From Dugong dugon (lineage: Eukaryota; Chordata; Mammalia; Sirenia; Dugongidae): a DNA stretch of 64,000 nt. Location: NCBI GenBank assembly GCA_030035585.1, contig CM057473.1, positions 10,590,501 to 10,654,500 on the forward strand, read 5' to 3'. Below the pieces are notes generated by a model. That model was not told where the DNA came from. It worked only from the letters and a program-made list of their open reading frames with translations, and made no database searches. This document shows, one piece after another, positions 38,022 to 50,372 of the stretch; within the stretch, counting starts at the first letter, position 1; every line of letters begins with the position of its first letter. A program made the position numbers and the translations under genes.

Positions 38022-38074
38022 TATATATATATGTATGTATGTATATGTGTGTGTGTGTGTGTGTGTATATATGT
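38022..38074. repeat. (TA)n(TG)n microsatellite, left arm
   Basis: tatatatatgtatgtatgta then a run of 11 TG units and tatatatgta. It abuts a SINE and is the approximate reverse complement of 38206-38252. Confidence 0.95.
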
Positions 38075-38205
38075 ATGGAGCCCTGGTGGCACTGCTAACC
38101 AAAAGGTTGGCAGTTCAAATCCACCAGCTGCTCCACCAGCTGCTCCTTGGAAACAGTACGTCCCATGGGATTGCTGTGAGTTGGCATCAACTCACCAGCA
38201 ATGGG
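38075..38205 (+). repeat. AfroSINE between microsatellites
   Basis: gagccctggtggcactgcta, ggcagttcaaatccaccagc, tgtgagttggcatcaactca. The head is shortened and ccaccagctgctc is duplicated in tandem. Confidence 0.93.
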
Positions 38206-38217
38206 TTTATATATACG

Positions 38218-38248
<31 letters not shown>

Positions 38249-38252
38249 GCAC
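38206..38252. repeat. (TA)n(CA)n microsatellite, right arm
   Basis: tatatatacgtatatatata then an acacac run, inverted relative to the left arm at 38022-38074. Confidence 0.95.
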
Positions 38253-38279
38253 ATCACAGGTAGACAACTCCATGCATTT

Positions 38280-38510
38280 TCAGAACTGAACACAACCGTC
38301 CAGCCAGCACCCAGATCAAAACACAGAGTCTCGCCAGTCCTCCCAGATACCCCTCTCCTGTTCTCTTTCAGTTGCTGTCCCTCCTCCACCCCCCTTCCCC
38401 CCAAGAGCGTGATAACCCACCAGAGTTCTAACCGTGGAGAGTTTTGCCTGTTTTCATAGTTTATATAGTAGAATCAGTCAACATCTTCTCTTGTTGTGTT
38501 TGGCTTCTAA
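38280..38510 (-). repeat. Old L1 fragment
   Basis: gagttttgcctgttttcata, tagtagaatcagtcaacatc and gtgtttggcttct follow the reverse complement of the region near the L1 ORF2 end, also seen at 45590-45650. Confidence 0.5.
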
Positions 38511-39009
38511 CAATGCCTTAGGTTGGAGAGATACTAGCTTTTCCTTACATAGCCCTCCCTACTCAGACATGAAGAGAATAGGTTTCCTGGCAACTTCTGA
38601 TTTCCCTAATTTAACCATAATAATTTCAGAAGCTGCTTTCCTCTGGGATAAGGTGGCGGCACTATGAACTAAGGCAGAGAGTGGGAGAACATTCTATTTA
38701 TTTTTTAAAATATTTGATTTGTTTTCTCTCTCTTGCTGACTCCCAGAGACATCTCTGTCCTCATCTCCAGAACGTATGCGCATCTGAGTCGCTTCCTGTG
38801 GAGCTTGGGCCCTCTGGTCCGTCCCCTGCTTGGTTGCTACACTTTGGGAATTCACTCCCCTCCTCACTGCAGTAGTTTTGCGCTCCTGATTATACCCGTT
38901 CACATAACCACTGGAGCCACGGCTTCCTCTCTGCCATTTCCTCTTCTTTGTCTTACCAGGGGGAAAATGTTAGTCTTAGCAAAGGCTAGGAAAGAATGTT
39001 TTTATTGTT

Positions 39010-39452
39010 GTTGGTTGCTGGCGAGTTGGCTCTGACTGATCGTGACCTTATGTAATGTAACCGAACGAACCATTGCCCGGTCCTCTGCCATCTTTATGAT
39101 CTTTTCTGATATGTTTGAGCCCATTGTCGTGGCTGTGGTGTCAGTCCATCTGGTTGAGTTTCCCTCGTTTTTGATGACCTTCTACTTTATCAAACATGAT
39201 GTCTTTTCTAGTGGTGGGTTTTTATTAATGGTCTGTCCAAAGTAAGCAAGAATTTTCACCATCCTCACTTCTAAGGAACATTCTGGTTTTATTCCTCCTG
39301 AGACTGATTTGTTCATTCTTCTGGCAGTCCATGGAATATTTAATATTCTTCGCTAATGCCACATTCAAATGCATCAGTTCTTCTTCTGTCCTCTTTATTC
39401 ATTGCTAAGCTTTCACATGCATAGGATGCAATTGAAAAGACCTTATGGGTAA
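39010..39452 (-). repeat. RTE (BovB-like) LINE 3' fragment
   Basis: Reverse complement of the 48700-49367 region: gaacgaaccattgcccggtc, gatatgtttgagcccattgt, caaacatgatgtcttttcta, attcttctggcagtccatgg. About 440 bp, with the 3' tail at its left end. Confidence 0.82.
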
Positions 39453-40606
39453 CAACACAACATTGAAAATCTTATGAAAGAGTGAATAGAACTATTTTAA
39501 GAGAATGCAAGTGACTGCTTTGCACAACTTAACAAAAAGGAGTTAAAAATTGTTACGTGGATCAAAATCATGTACTGTCTACAGCGAGTTTTCCCCAAGT
39601 GGAATTATATCAAGATCAGCCTTCAACTAGAAATAGAAGGGTGTCACCTTTGTGATATAGTTTATCTTTCAACAAAGTAGAATCTTGCATGCTGACACAA
39701 AATTTTATCATCAGAGATTTATTTCCTCGTATTAATGTCTCCTTGACCCTTTGATCTGATAAAACTCACATATTCCTGGGATGATCAGCATTTTCAGACA
39801 GTTCCCTCATCCTAGAAGTATTTCTCAGAGTTGGTATTTAAGAACTGTAAAAGCCATCTGCCTCAAATCAGCAGATGTTAAAATCTGTGTGTGTTATGAA
39901 CATTACAGTGTGGTACCAAGCAATTATTTTATTGTGAGTTGCTGTTATTTGATTGTTTATTAGGAAATTGCTTTTTGCCGTTTAGCTTCACATTTCCATA
40001 CATTGATCACTTTTTGCTTTTTCTCAGAACCAGGTCATATCACAGAACAAAACAGTCCAGCATTTAAAAAGGATGGAAAAGTGATTTTTGATTTTTCTTT
40101 TCCTTTCAATGTTTCCTGCTATTTATTTAAAAAAAAAAAAAAAATGCTATTAGAAATTGTAATGCTGGCATGTGAGCGTTCTTTGTGAGGATGTATCATT
40201 ATTAAAACATAATACTGTTTTTAATAGTGTCCCAGTAGATAATTAAATTCATGGACTTCTAAATTTAATTCTGGAAATTAAAGTATGGTGACATGAATTG
40301 GATCTGAGTTCTCTTAGGCCAAGTAATTTAATTCCTGAGCCAGCCAAACTGTTATGCATCTCTGTTCCTTGTTATTATGCCAATGAACAGCTCAGGCAGA
40401 TGCAGTGATGGGTGAGTGCATACATTTCACTTTTTCTGGCTAGACACGCATCAGAATACAGATCACATTAAAAGCTGTTTTTATAAGCATGTTTTTGGTT
40501 TGAAGCTTTAAGCTGACGTTTCTTTAATGACAGAGAAGGTTGGAGGAGCCTCCCAGGGATCCCTAGGGTGGTGCTTTCACCTTCCCGCGTGGAAGCACCA
40601 ACCAGT

Positions 40607-40794
40607 AAACCAGTTGCCAAGGAGCTGATTCTGACTCATGGCACCCCCATGTGTGTCAGAGTAGAATTGTATTCCATACTGTCTTCAGTAGCTGATTTTT
40701 CAGAAGTCGATCACCAGGCCTTTCTTCTACTCAACCCTCCGACGTTTCAGTTAGCAGCTGAGCATGTTAACCATTTGTTCCACCCAGGAACTCC
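40607..40794 (-). repeat. AfroSINE
   Basis: accagttgccaaggagctga, agaagtcgatcaccaggcct, cgtttcagttagcagctgag, tgttccacccaggaactcc. Confidence 0.92.
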
Positions 40795-42393
40795 CCTGCA
40801 GGCACAGTCATGTCTTAGCCTTTGACCATGCACTTGGACATTGCCCCTGTAGTCTTGGCTTTGAGGTAGCACGCACACTTCATACCATTTTAGATCACGG
40901 TTTAAGGAGAACATTCTTCTGATTTGATTTTTCTCCCTGATTTTACTGGAATTTTCCACTTAAATTGGAGAACTAAAGAATATTGGTGCCTATGATTTGA
41001 CTGAATAAAGAACTGATCCCAAACAAAATAAGTTGATAACATGCATCAGGTAACCTTTATTTTGATAGTAGCATAACATTTATTGTTGTTTTTCCTACTA
41101 TTTAGCTTTATAGAACAAAGAAGAGGTTACCTACTAGCTAAAAGTTGGGGCAGCTGAGCAACTGTTAAAGTTTGGATTATTTTGAAATGTTACCTCAAGT
41201 AGTAGACTCTTGTCCAGAAATTCGGGCAATCAGGAGGTCATCTTACTCCATTTGTCTCTGAGCAAACGAAGAATTATACCATCTGATTATCCATGCTAAT
41301 GTTTGCTATTCTCGTTCTTCTTACTTATTTCTTCTTGGTCTTGGAGAAATGTTAACGTAACCGGCTAAGGTCTTCTGTGTTAACCCTTCGTTTATTGAAT
41401 ATCCTCACACACATATAATGAGTTACTCTGCTTAGTAAGATTGTCCTTATTCTTCTCTTCAGACACATGCCTCCAGCTTCTGTGGACACTTTTCATTTAT
41501 TATCCTTGCATCATCATACACCTCTTTATACAGCCTTTATAAAAGTCCTCTAAATTGGAATTCATCCAAGAATTTAGTGCTGTGTTCATCTCTTTACATA
41601 CCTTTTCCATTTCTCCCTCAGCAAACTTAGTTGTGGCTCTCCTGTCAGATATCCATTTTTGAAAGCTTTTCAGCTTTCTTGGAGCCACCTCGCTTTCCAC
41701 AGACTTAGACCACGGAATCATGTATTTCTTTTTCTAGCATTTTTGAATTCTGATTTCCTATACAATGCCATACGCACGTGACCACTCCGAGGCTTCATGT
41801 TGTGGTAGAGGCAAAACTCCCCAGCTTTCTATCACATCCCACACGATGAGCTCTCCCGTGTTGGACAGAATCAACTCTGGAGTGATAATTCTCCTCTACT
41901 TTCTCATCTTTTCCTGGGAAAATTTAACTGCCAACCCAGCAATTCTAAATCCTATTTCTATGGTGCATCTTGCCAAATTAAATCTATGGGAGGTGCTCTG
42001 GTAAGTTGAGTTCCACCGTCACCACTAGATCTTTTTCCTGCGTTAGTTTTGTTATCTGGTCATGGATAATCATCTGTTTCTCCAGTCTGACCAGGTGGTA
42101 TGTGATATACTTTCACCGTTTAACCCTTACGCTCCTATCTTATTTATCCTCTTCCTAATGCTCCTGGCGATGCCTGCAATGGCATGTAAATGATTTTCGC
42201 AAGGATAGCTTATTGGACCTTTTTAAAATTTTGTACGAGACCTGCCCTTCTTTTGATGTCCAAATTTGCTGGTTTAATGAATACCCACCGTTGTATAGGT
42301 ATTTGATGCCATGCAGTTATTTCTGATCCCTTTGCCAATTTTACTGTCAATTACTGGTTTCTGTTACCATTATTCTCTGTGTTGTATATTTTA

Positions 42394-42585
42394 GTGGTTC
42401 TCAGAATATCGTTCCTGAACCAGCAGCATCAGCAACACCTGGGAATTTGCTGGAAATGCAGATTTTGGGGCCTTATCCCAGACCTGCTGATTCCAAAGCT
42501 TTGGGGGTGGTGCCTGGTGATCTGTATTTTAAAACAAACCTTCCAAGTGATTCTTCTGATGCTTGATAAAATTTGAGAACCACTG
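42394..42585. mobile_element. hAT-type element (MER20-like)
   Basis: The termini are inverted repeats (gtggttctca and tgagaaccac). The interior acacctgggaatttgctgga, gctttgggggtggtgcctgg and ttccaagtgattcttctgat matches the MER20-like group of non-autonomous Charlie elements. Confidence 0.8.
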
Positions 42586-42809
42586 ACATATCTGATATTC
42601 TCTAAACCTTAAGCAGTTAGCAAGAGTAGAGAGCTCAGCATACCGCAGTTCCAGTAGACATCCTTGGATGTTACAGAGTTATTTAAGCAGATTTTTTCTT
42701 TCACCTCCATTTCCGGTTTAAATTTTGAATGGCAGTTGTCAGACCAATTTCTGCTAACAGTTATTGAGTATCTACTGCTGTATGGTACTTCGATATGCAT
42801 TTTTATTTT

Positions 42810-43125
42810 ATTTATTTATTGTACTTTAGATGAAGATTTACAGAACAAATAGATTGTCATTAAACACTTAGTACACATTTTGTTTTATGACAATGGTTAA
42901 CAACCCCACGACATGTCAACCCTGTCCCTTCTCAACCTTGGGTTCCCTATTATCAGCTTTCCTGTCCCCGCCTGCCTTCTAGTCCTTGTCCCTGGACTTT
43001 TGTGCCCCTTTGGTCACATTTTGTTTTATGGGGCTGTCTAATCTTTGGCTGAAGGGTGAACGTGGGGAGTGACTTCATTACTGAGCTAAAAAGGTGTCCG
43101 GGGGCCATACTCTTGGGGCCGCATA
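42810..43125 (-). repeat. L1 family B 3' end
   Basis: tggttaacaaccccacgaca, tctaatctttggctgaaggg, ggtgtccgggggccatactc; same family as 14310-14980 and 54038-54690, truncated here. Confidence 0.78.
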
Positions 43126-43365
43126 CATTTTAAGAAATATAACACAGTAAACTTGGTTTTGGTGTTCCCTTATTTTTTTTACAGCTACATAAGCTTAGAA
43201 GAGTTGTGCCCTAGAGTATAAACAGTTGCAGACTGCTTAGCTGGGATTCACCCTTAGACCTACTGATTTCATGCCTTGTGTGTGTTTTTTCTTTGATGCC
43301 ATGCTTTCTTTCAAATTACCAAAGTTCCAAGTTACTGATTTTTTTTTTTCCCCTTTACTGAAATT

Positions 43366-43989
<624 letters not shown>

Positions 43990-44139
43990 TAGAACTCACC
44001 ATATCTGAGTTTGAAATTGTCTATCCACTTTACCACCAGTGCCTTCCCCAGCCAAAAAAAGAAAAAAAAAAATTCAAAACAACAAGCCTTCTTATACTTG
44101 TTGAACCTTTTTTGGTTTAACAAACACTCTTAGCACTTG

Positions 44140-44530
44140 ATTTCAGTTACATCTGCTCGTCACTTATCAACTGTCTTGTTATCCGACATTTCGTAGTTAC
44201 GACAATAGTAAAAAATCTGCTGTTTTCTGCATTAATGACGTACATGTGGCAGTAACAAACACCAAGGTGCAAGGCAAGAGGAACACTGGCTGTAGTGGTT
44301 AAGGGTGTGTCACCTTGGCTGGGTCATGATTCTCAGTGGTTTGACAGTTATGTAATGATGTAATTTGGCAGCTATGTAATGATGTAGTTATTTTCCATTT
44401 TGTGATCCGATGTGGTCATCCTCCATTTTTGCATAAAGCTAATTTTTGCATAATGACCTGGTCTTTGGACCGTAACCATGTGGATAAGTGAGGAGTGGGT
44501 GTAATTTGAAATCCTGGTTATAGTGACTGT
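44140..44530. other. Unassigned possible old repeat
   Basis: The stretch around cttgttatccgacatttcgt and gtaatgatgtaatttggcag has internal near-repeats (ttatgtaatgatgtaatttg and ctatgtaatgatgtagttat) and a CpG-containing start. It looks repeat-derived, but I cannot name a family. Confidence 0.35.
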
Positions 44531-44689
44531 TCTGAGCCTTGTGTATGCTGTTTATAAAACCCAAATTGACTCCACCCACTGTCATGTCATTCGATAAACC
44601 TCCCTGGCTCTTCTTGGTATTCCCTTGGCAGTGAGTGTTTTATGAGTTGTCGATGCAGCTGTATTGTCTGTTACTTCTTTTCACCACCT

Positions 44690-44790
44690 AGGCTTTGAGC
44701 TACTTGAGGGTAGGGACTGTAAGTCACTTACTATGCAGTATATGTGGCTTATAGAAAAACTTCAATAAATACTAGTTTTGTGAGTGCGTA
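44690..44790 (+). repeat. L2-like 3' end
   Basis: gagctacttgagggtaggga then tagaaaaacttcaataaata resembles the L2 terminal region; diverged. Confidence 0.5.
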
Positions 44791-45344
44791 CAATTAAATT
44801 TCATTAACGAAGAAGAAGATTTGGTGAGTATCACATTGTTTTTCACTGTGAAATTTAACTTGGATAATTGTGTTGTCTTTAAATTGTTTTATTGGCGGGA
44901 AGGACAGTGCCTTCTTCAAGAGATAGACACAGTACTAATATCTTAGACTTTCTCTTATTTAATACTCTTATTGAGAATTTTGTGAACTGAGTAAACTAAA
45001 AGACCTCCTTTTGTCTCCATGAAATAAAAGCAAGCATTCAGTTTAACATTAAACAAATCAACTGGAATAGTGGGCACGCACAGTAATCTGCTGGATTGTG
45101 TTTCTTAAAGAGTAGATAACTGTTTTTTGCAGACTAGAACTAGATTGAATGAATATGGAGTTACTGAGTTTTAGTGTATTACAAATACTTTTAGAGTCAG
45201 TCTACAAATGTTACAAAATTGTAATATGTCCACTTATTTTTTATTAAAGTATTATTTCAGCTTTTTTATTAAATTCTACCTAAAATGGATTACTTTCTCT
45301 GCCTCAGGTAGATTCCTAATTATCAGTGTACTCTCTTCTTCCCT

Positions 45345-45685
45345 TCATTGTGTTTTTGTACAGCTTTATTGAGGTATAATTTACATATCATAAGATTCAC
45401 TCATATTAAATGTATGATTCAGTCGTTTTAATAAATTTACCAAAGAATGCAACCATCACCATAATCCATTATTGGGTTAGCACATTATTATCACCCCAGT
45501 AAGATCCCTCATGCCCATTTATAGTTAATCCTTGCTCTTATCCCTAACCTCAAGCAACCACTAATCTACTTTCTGGCTGTATAGATTTGCCTTTTCTGGA
45601 CATTTTCTATTACTGGAATCCTACAATACATAGTCTTTTGTGTCTGGCTTTTCGCTTAACATTATGTTCATAAGGCTCTGCATTT
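45345..45685 (-). repeat. Old L1 3' fragment
   Basis: acagctttattgaggtataa, aatgcaaccatcaccataat, ttttgtgtctggcttttcgc and aacattatgttcataaggct are characteristic of the reverse complement of mammalian-wide L1M elements. Confidence 0.78.
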
Positions 45686-46144
45686 TTTAGCTGGTAGCTT
45701 TTAAAGCGGAGATTATTCTGAATTAAACACTCACAGTTAGCTTAAAACCCATTGAAAGTATCGCATGTTCTTTAAAAAAGAACTTATGGTACAAGATGGA
45801 TTGTTTATCAGGCCCCACTTAATGGCAGTTTCTTATCCAACTTAGCTCATAAGTCAGTGTGCAAGTAGATAGATACGTAGGTAAATGCATGTTTTGTCTG
45901 GACCACAGGCTCACGTACCTGGGACATTGTTTCCAAGGGTGTTTTTTCATATGCCTCTTAGGACCCTCTGTGGCACAGCCAGTCAGATGAGCTCATTAGC
46001 TTCAGTTTTTCCAGCAGGGAAGGACCGTCGTTGTAGGGCTTCCCTTAGAGTCTAAAAGATGTGTGATTACAAATTACAGCAGCTAGTATTCAGCAATGGA
46101 TCAGGAGTTCTTGTGATCTCCATCAAGGTAACTGTTTACATAGT

Positions 46145-46470
46145 AAGCAGTGGCCATTCATTCATCATTAGCTTATGGAGCACCTATTCCCTACAAACCA
46201 TTTTGCTAGACTCAGTGGAACATATGATAAGAACACAGAATATCTGACCTTCACAGAGGTTAAAATCTAGTGGGAAAGTTGGTCAAAGAAAAAAGAAGTT
46301 ATCTATGATGTAAGGAACATAAGCACACAGCCTACTTCAGGGAGGAGGAGAGAACTTCTGGATTGATCAGAGATGGTTCCATGGAGGAGATGGCATTTGC
46401 AACAGATCTGGAGGGACTGATGATAGATCTACAGATGGATTTTGTTATAGAGTACTTTAGACTTAATAGG
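46145..46470 (+). repeat. L2 3' part
   Basis: attcattcatcattagctta, ggagcacctattccctacaa, gaggttaaaatctagtggga, atggttccatggaggagatg in L2 order. Confidence 0.68.
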
Positions 46471-48175
46471 AACGGCAGTGCAAATATGGTGAGGCCAGAA
46501 AGTACACGGCATGTTTGGGAGACAAAACTGGTTCAATTTAGCAACAGCAGATGTCTTACATAAGAGAGCTAAAGGATATTTAAAAGAAAAAAAAAGAAAT
46601 AAAGGAAATTAGGTTGGTACTAAATTGTGGAGACCGTCAGTACTAGGCTGGGAAGTACGGGCATTTACTGAGGGTGATTAACTCAACAAATACTAATTCA
46701 GGACCTACTCTGTGCTGAGAATTTTACTAATAGACAGTGAAAAGATTTTGTGTTGCTGTTGCTGTTGTTGAAGAGCTGGGTGAACAGGGAGCCACATAAC
46801 ATATACATTGCAATGAGAGGATGACACATAAACTTGTGCCCATAACCCAGACCAAAAAAGAATTCCCTAGGGATACTGTGATCTTGTTATGTTCTGAGCT
46901 AGTTAGTTCAGTGCTTTTTGTTTCTGTTTTTCTCCTAATGTTACATTATTGGATATTAAGACAGGACATAGAGGGGCATTGTGATAGTATTTTCTGTAGG
47001 AAGATAACAGCAATTTAAAGAGAAATTAGAAAAAAAAAAAATCTCTAGGCTAGAGGGGGGGAAAAATAACCTTAAAAGATAACGAGTTAATAATGTTGAC
47101 AGCAAAAAGAACAATAAAAATAAATACCTGATCCTTTAGTACTACTAATGCCAGAAATAGAAATAGTACTATTAATAGCCTTTAGTGGGAATCCATTCAC
47201 CCCATCTGAGACTCCCGAAGTAGACAAAAGCTATAACGGAGCTAAGACTTATTGGGAAAGGGTGAGTAAGAAAAACATGTGAGAGTCCTTTGCATTCCCA
47301 GCTGATTCCAATAAAGAAGTAGACGTTTTCGATGGTAGCATTAAAGGGGTTGACCACATGGGGCCCTTTGCCTCCACGTCATTGCCCTGGAAGGTGAGTC
47401 GTGGTTCTTCTCTGATGAAGAGCAATGACACGGGGTGATTGCTAACTTTGTAACATTTGTACTTACAAGTAGTCTGCTTCTGTGCTGAAAATAAGAATTA
47501 GAAGTGACTTGTAAAGAAGAGATATCGAAAAGAGATTTACAACCCCGTTTTTAATATTAATGTTTCAGTGCCTGAAAGAAAATCTGATTTACAACCATAC
47601 TTGATAGAAAATTGTCTCATCATTACCAACATATTGCTAGTAATACCAATCCTTAGTGCGCTTCATAAAAAACTCAATGCTCTTGTAACCTGTTAAAATT
47701 TAAAAGAAATAGACAAAGGGAAGATAAATAGAGGCCATTTGGCATAGCCATAAACATTTTCCGCCATATTGTATTAGAATCAATGATACAGAAATAGAAG
47801 ACATCAGTTCTCGCTGGGATCCTGATTCCTGAGGAGAACAGTAGTGTTGGAAGGTGAGTGCACTACTGCAGACTCCGTCTGGCTTTAGTGTTTATTTTTT
47901 CTTTGGTGATGAAGAAAAACATGAATATTGATCCAGTAGAATAAGCCATTACCAATTTGAGTAAAGCAGTAGTATATGGAGACACTCGGTCCTGATTCTC
48001 TGTGTCTTGAGAGAGGATTCCACTTCATAACCCAAGTTGTCAGGGTAATTTCTGACTTAGCCATGAGTTCCGAACACTAATTAAACGTGGTTAGTGTAAT
48101 AAATGTTGCAATCTTTGATTTAATCTAGCCAATTTTGCCTTCCCAGAGTGGCTCTGGTTTTGTCTCTGTGTTCAT

Positions 48176-48227
48176 TTATTCAGCAAACATATATTGTGCT
48201 CTTGCTGATGACTAGGCACTTTGCTAC
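48176..48227 (+). repeat. L2-like fragment cut by SINE
   Basis: ttattcagcaaacatatatt gtgctcttgctgatgactag followed at once by the SINE. Confidence 0.5.
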
Positions 48228-48381
48228 AAAACCAAAAAATCAAACTTGTTCCGACTCATAGCGACCCTACAGGACAGAGTAGAACTGCCCAGTAGGGTTT
48301 CCAAGGAGCACCTGGTGGATTTGAACTGCCAACCTTTTGGTTAGCAACCAAAATGTTAACTACTATGGCACCAGGGTTTCC
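48228..48381 (-). repeat. AfroSINE
   Basis: ccgactcatagcgaccctac, agggtttccaaggagcacct, ttttggttagcaaccaaaat, actatggcaccagggtttcc. Confidence 0.95.
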
Positions 48382-48554
48382 TACTGTGGAAAGAAAAATG
48401 GAGCAGAGCAGCCAATTCCCACTGGGAGGTGGCTGTTGCTCAGTTGTCCCAGTAGCTGGCTGGAATTCTTTGTTTCAGCATCACTACTCCCCTCACCCTT
48501 TAGGGCATTGATTCTCTTCTACTCTTTGTGACTATGCTGCTTGGTAGCAGTTTT

Positions 48555-48645
48555 ACTTCCCCATTTAATTCCAAGAATACTGAGGCCTAGAGTGGTTAAA
48601 AAAAAAATTGCCCATAGTCATATAGTTGGTGAGTGGTGAAGCCAT
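48555..48645 (-). repeat. MIR fragment
   Basis: tactgaggcctagagtggtt, gcccatagtcatatagttgg, tgagtggtgaagcc; truncated where the RTE fragment begins. Confidence 0.65.
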
Positions 48646-48659
48646 ATATACTTGCACCT

Positions 48660-49367
48660 AGATGGGCCAGGGTATTTCTGCTTCACTAATGTCAACATAA
48701 AGAAAACAAAAATCCTCGTAACTAGACCAATAAGCAACATCATGATAAGTGGAGAAAGTATTAAGGTTGCCAAGGATTTCATTTTACTTGGATCCACAAT
48801 CAACGCCCATGGAAGCAGCAGTGGAGAAATCAAATGACGTATTGCATTGGGCAAATCTGCTGCAAAAGACCTCTTTAAAGCGTTGAAAAGCAAAGATGTC
48901 ACTCTGAGGACTAAGGTGAGTGTGACCCAAGCCATGGTGTTTTCAGTTGCCTCTTATGCATGCAGAAGCTGGGCAGTGAATAAGGAAGACCGAAGAAGAA
49001 TTGATGCCTTAGAATTATGGTGTTGGTGAAGAATATTGAATATATATGGACTGCCAGAAGAACAAACAAATCTGTCTGGAAAGAAGTACAACCAGAGTGC
49101 TGCTTAGAAGTAAGACGGCGAGACTTAGTCTCACGTACTTTGGGCATGTTATGAGGAGGGACCACTCCCTGGAGAAGGACATCGTGCTCGGTAAAGTAGA
49201 CGGTGAGTGAAAAAGAGGAAGACCCTCAACGAGATGGATTGACACAGTGGCTGCAACAATGGGCTCAAGCATAACGATTGTGAGGATGGTGCAGGACGAG
49301 GCACTATTTTGTTTTGTTGTACATAGGGTTGCGATAAGTCAGAATCAACTCGACGGCAGCAGATTTT
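48660..49367 (+). pseudogene. RTE/BovB-like LINE, reverse transcriptase C-terminal remnant
   Basis: Translation of the + strand gives the end of an RTE-clade LINE ORF2: a KKTKILV-type motif, DFILLGSTI, KSKDVTLRTKV, RRIDALELWCW, then YFGHVMRR-like and GRPSTRWID-like pieces. The copy is dead: in-frame stops at about 48835 and 49026 and at least one frameshift after 49080. It ends with a tail (ttgttttgttgtacataggg, aagtcagaatcaactcgacg) nearly identical to the AfroSINE tail. Antisense fragments of the same family occur at 2168-2420 and 39010-39452. Such an element is the probable source of the enzyme that copied the SINEs. Confidence 0.85.
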
Positions 49368-49469
49368 ATAGGCATATATTCATCTTTTCATACATCCGTT
49401 TACTATTGTATCACAATAAGCACTTTGTAAAGTTAAGAATTCTTATTTAACAATATTATTGATCCAAGG

Positions 49470-49572
49470 GTATGCAAACTCTGTCCTTTGAGTCAAATAT
49501 GGCCTGGTACCTGTTCTGTAAACAGAAGTGTTATTGGAACACAGTCATGCCCTTTTGTTTACACATTGTCTA
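49470..49572 (+). mobile_element. Old DNA transposon, left piece
   Basis: gggtatgcaaactctgtcct and agtgttattggaacacagtc, ttttgtttacacattgtcta match a common mammalian non-autonomous hAT-like element. It is interrupted by the SINE at 49573. Confidence 0.65.
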
Positions 49573-49757
49573 TGACTCTTTGTCCCTGGGTTGTGCAAAT
49601 GGTTTGCACTCGACTCCTAACCTAAGGGTTGGTGTTTATAATCTGCCCATCAGTGCCACAGAAGAAAGGCCTGACAATCTGCTTCTGTAAAAATTAGAGC
49701 CCAGAAAACCCTATGGACCATGGGATCGCCATGTGTCGGAACTGACTCAGCAGTGGT
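49573..49757 (+). repeat. AfroSINE (tccctgggtggtg head)
   Basis: tttgtccctgggttgtgcaa, acagaagaaaggcctgacaa, catgtgtcggaactgactca; older, diverged copy. Confidence 0.9.
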
Positions 49758-49764
49758 GAGTTTT

Positions 49765-49880
49765 TGGTTTGTGATAACTGGCTCTGCAGTGGCACACCTG
49801 AGTAGTAAGAGAGATGATGTGGCCTGCACAGCCTCACTGCTCGGATCTTTACAGAACACATTTTCCAACCCCTCAATGTG
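49765..49880 (+). mobile_element. Old DNA transposon, right piece
   Basis: gatgatgtggcctgcacagc, tctttacagaacacattttc, caacccc closes the element opened at 49470 (terminal repeats gggtatgcaaac / complement of ttttccaacccc). Confidence 0.62.
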
Positions 49881-49974
49881 GATCGTAAAAGAAAACAACA
49901 ACTATGAAATTCTTCATGTTTGAGGTATAATCTAATAAGTCAGTTTCATTAAGGTAATCTTATGGTTAGAGGCA

Positions 49975-50145
49975 GACTGGTATAGTGTTTCAGGGAGAAT
50001 TTTTTGTTTATAATTTTATGGCCTTGGGCCAGTAAGTCAGCCTGGTTCAGTGTGTTTTCTTATGTGTGAAGTGTGGATGCTACTAGCACCTGGCATGTTT
50101 ATGGTGAGAATTATGTGTTAAGAACTTTCAGAATGCCTGGCACCT
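49975..50145 (+). repeat. MIR
   Basis: gactggtatagtgtttcagg, ccttgggccagtaagtcagc, ctttcagaatgcctggcacc in MIR order. Confidence 0.62.
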
Positions 50146-50149
50146 GGTC

Positions 50150-50372
50150 AAGTGGTCAGGCCACCCCTATGGGAATCCTGGCTCTGCACCCTACTCATTA
50201 CTTGGACTTGGATAGATAAAATAGCCTTTAATCCTCTCGGCTCCTCTCTGTAAAATGGGGAGGAGTAGTATTTACCTAACATTGAACCATTTTCTGAGGA
50301 TTAAATGAAATAATGCATGGGAAGCATTTAGCCTGTGGATTCCTGGCAGAGAGTAAATGCTCAGTTAACGTG
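50150..50372 (+). repeat. MIR
   Basis: gggaatcctggctctgcacc, ctctgtaaaatggggaggag, tgaggattaaatgaaataat, cagagagtaaatgctcagtt; close to full length. Confidence 0.82.

Noticed and set aside
37986-38459. A 157-codon open frame rich in Tyr, Ile, Val and Cys
   Set aside because: It is the translation of microsatellites and a SINE.
48618-48935. A 105-codon minus-strand frame
   Set aside because: It is the antisense shadow of the RTE reverse-transcriptase remnant on the plus strand.
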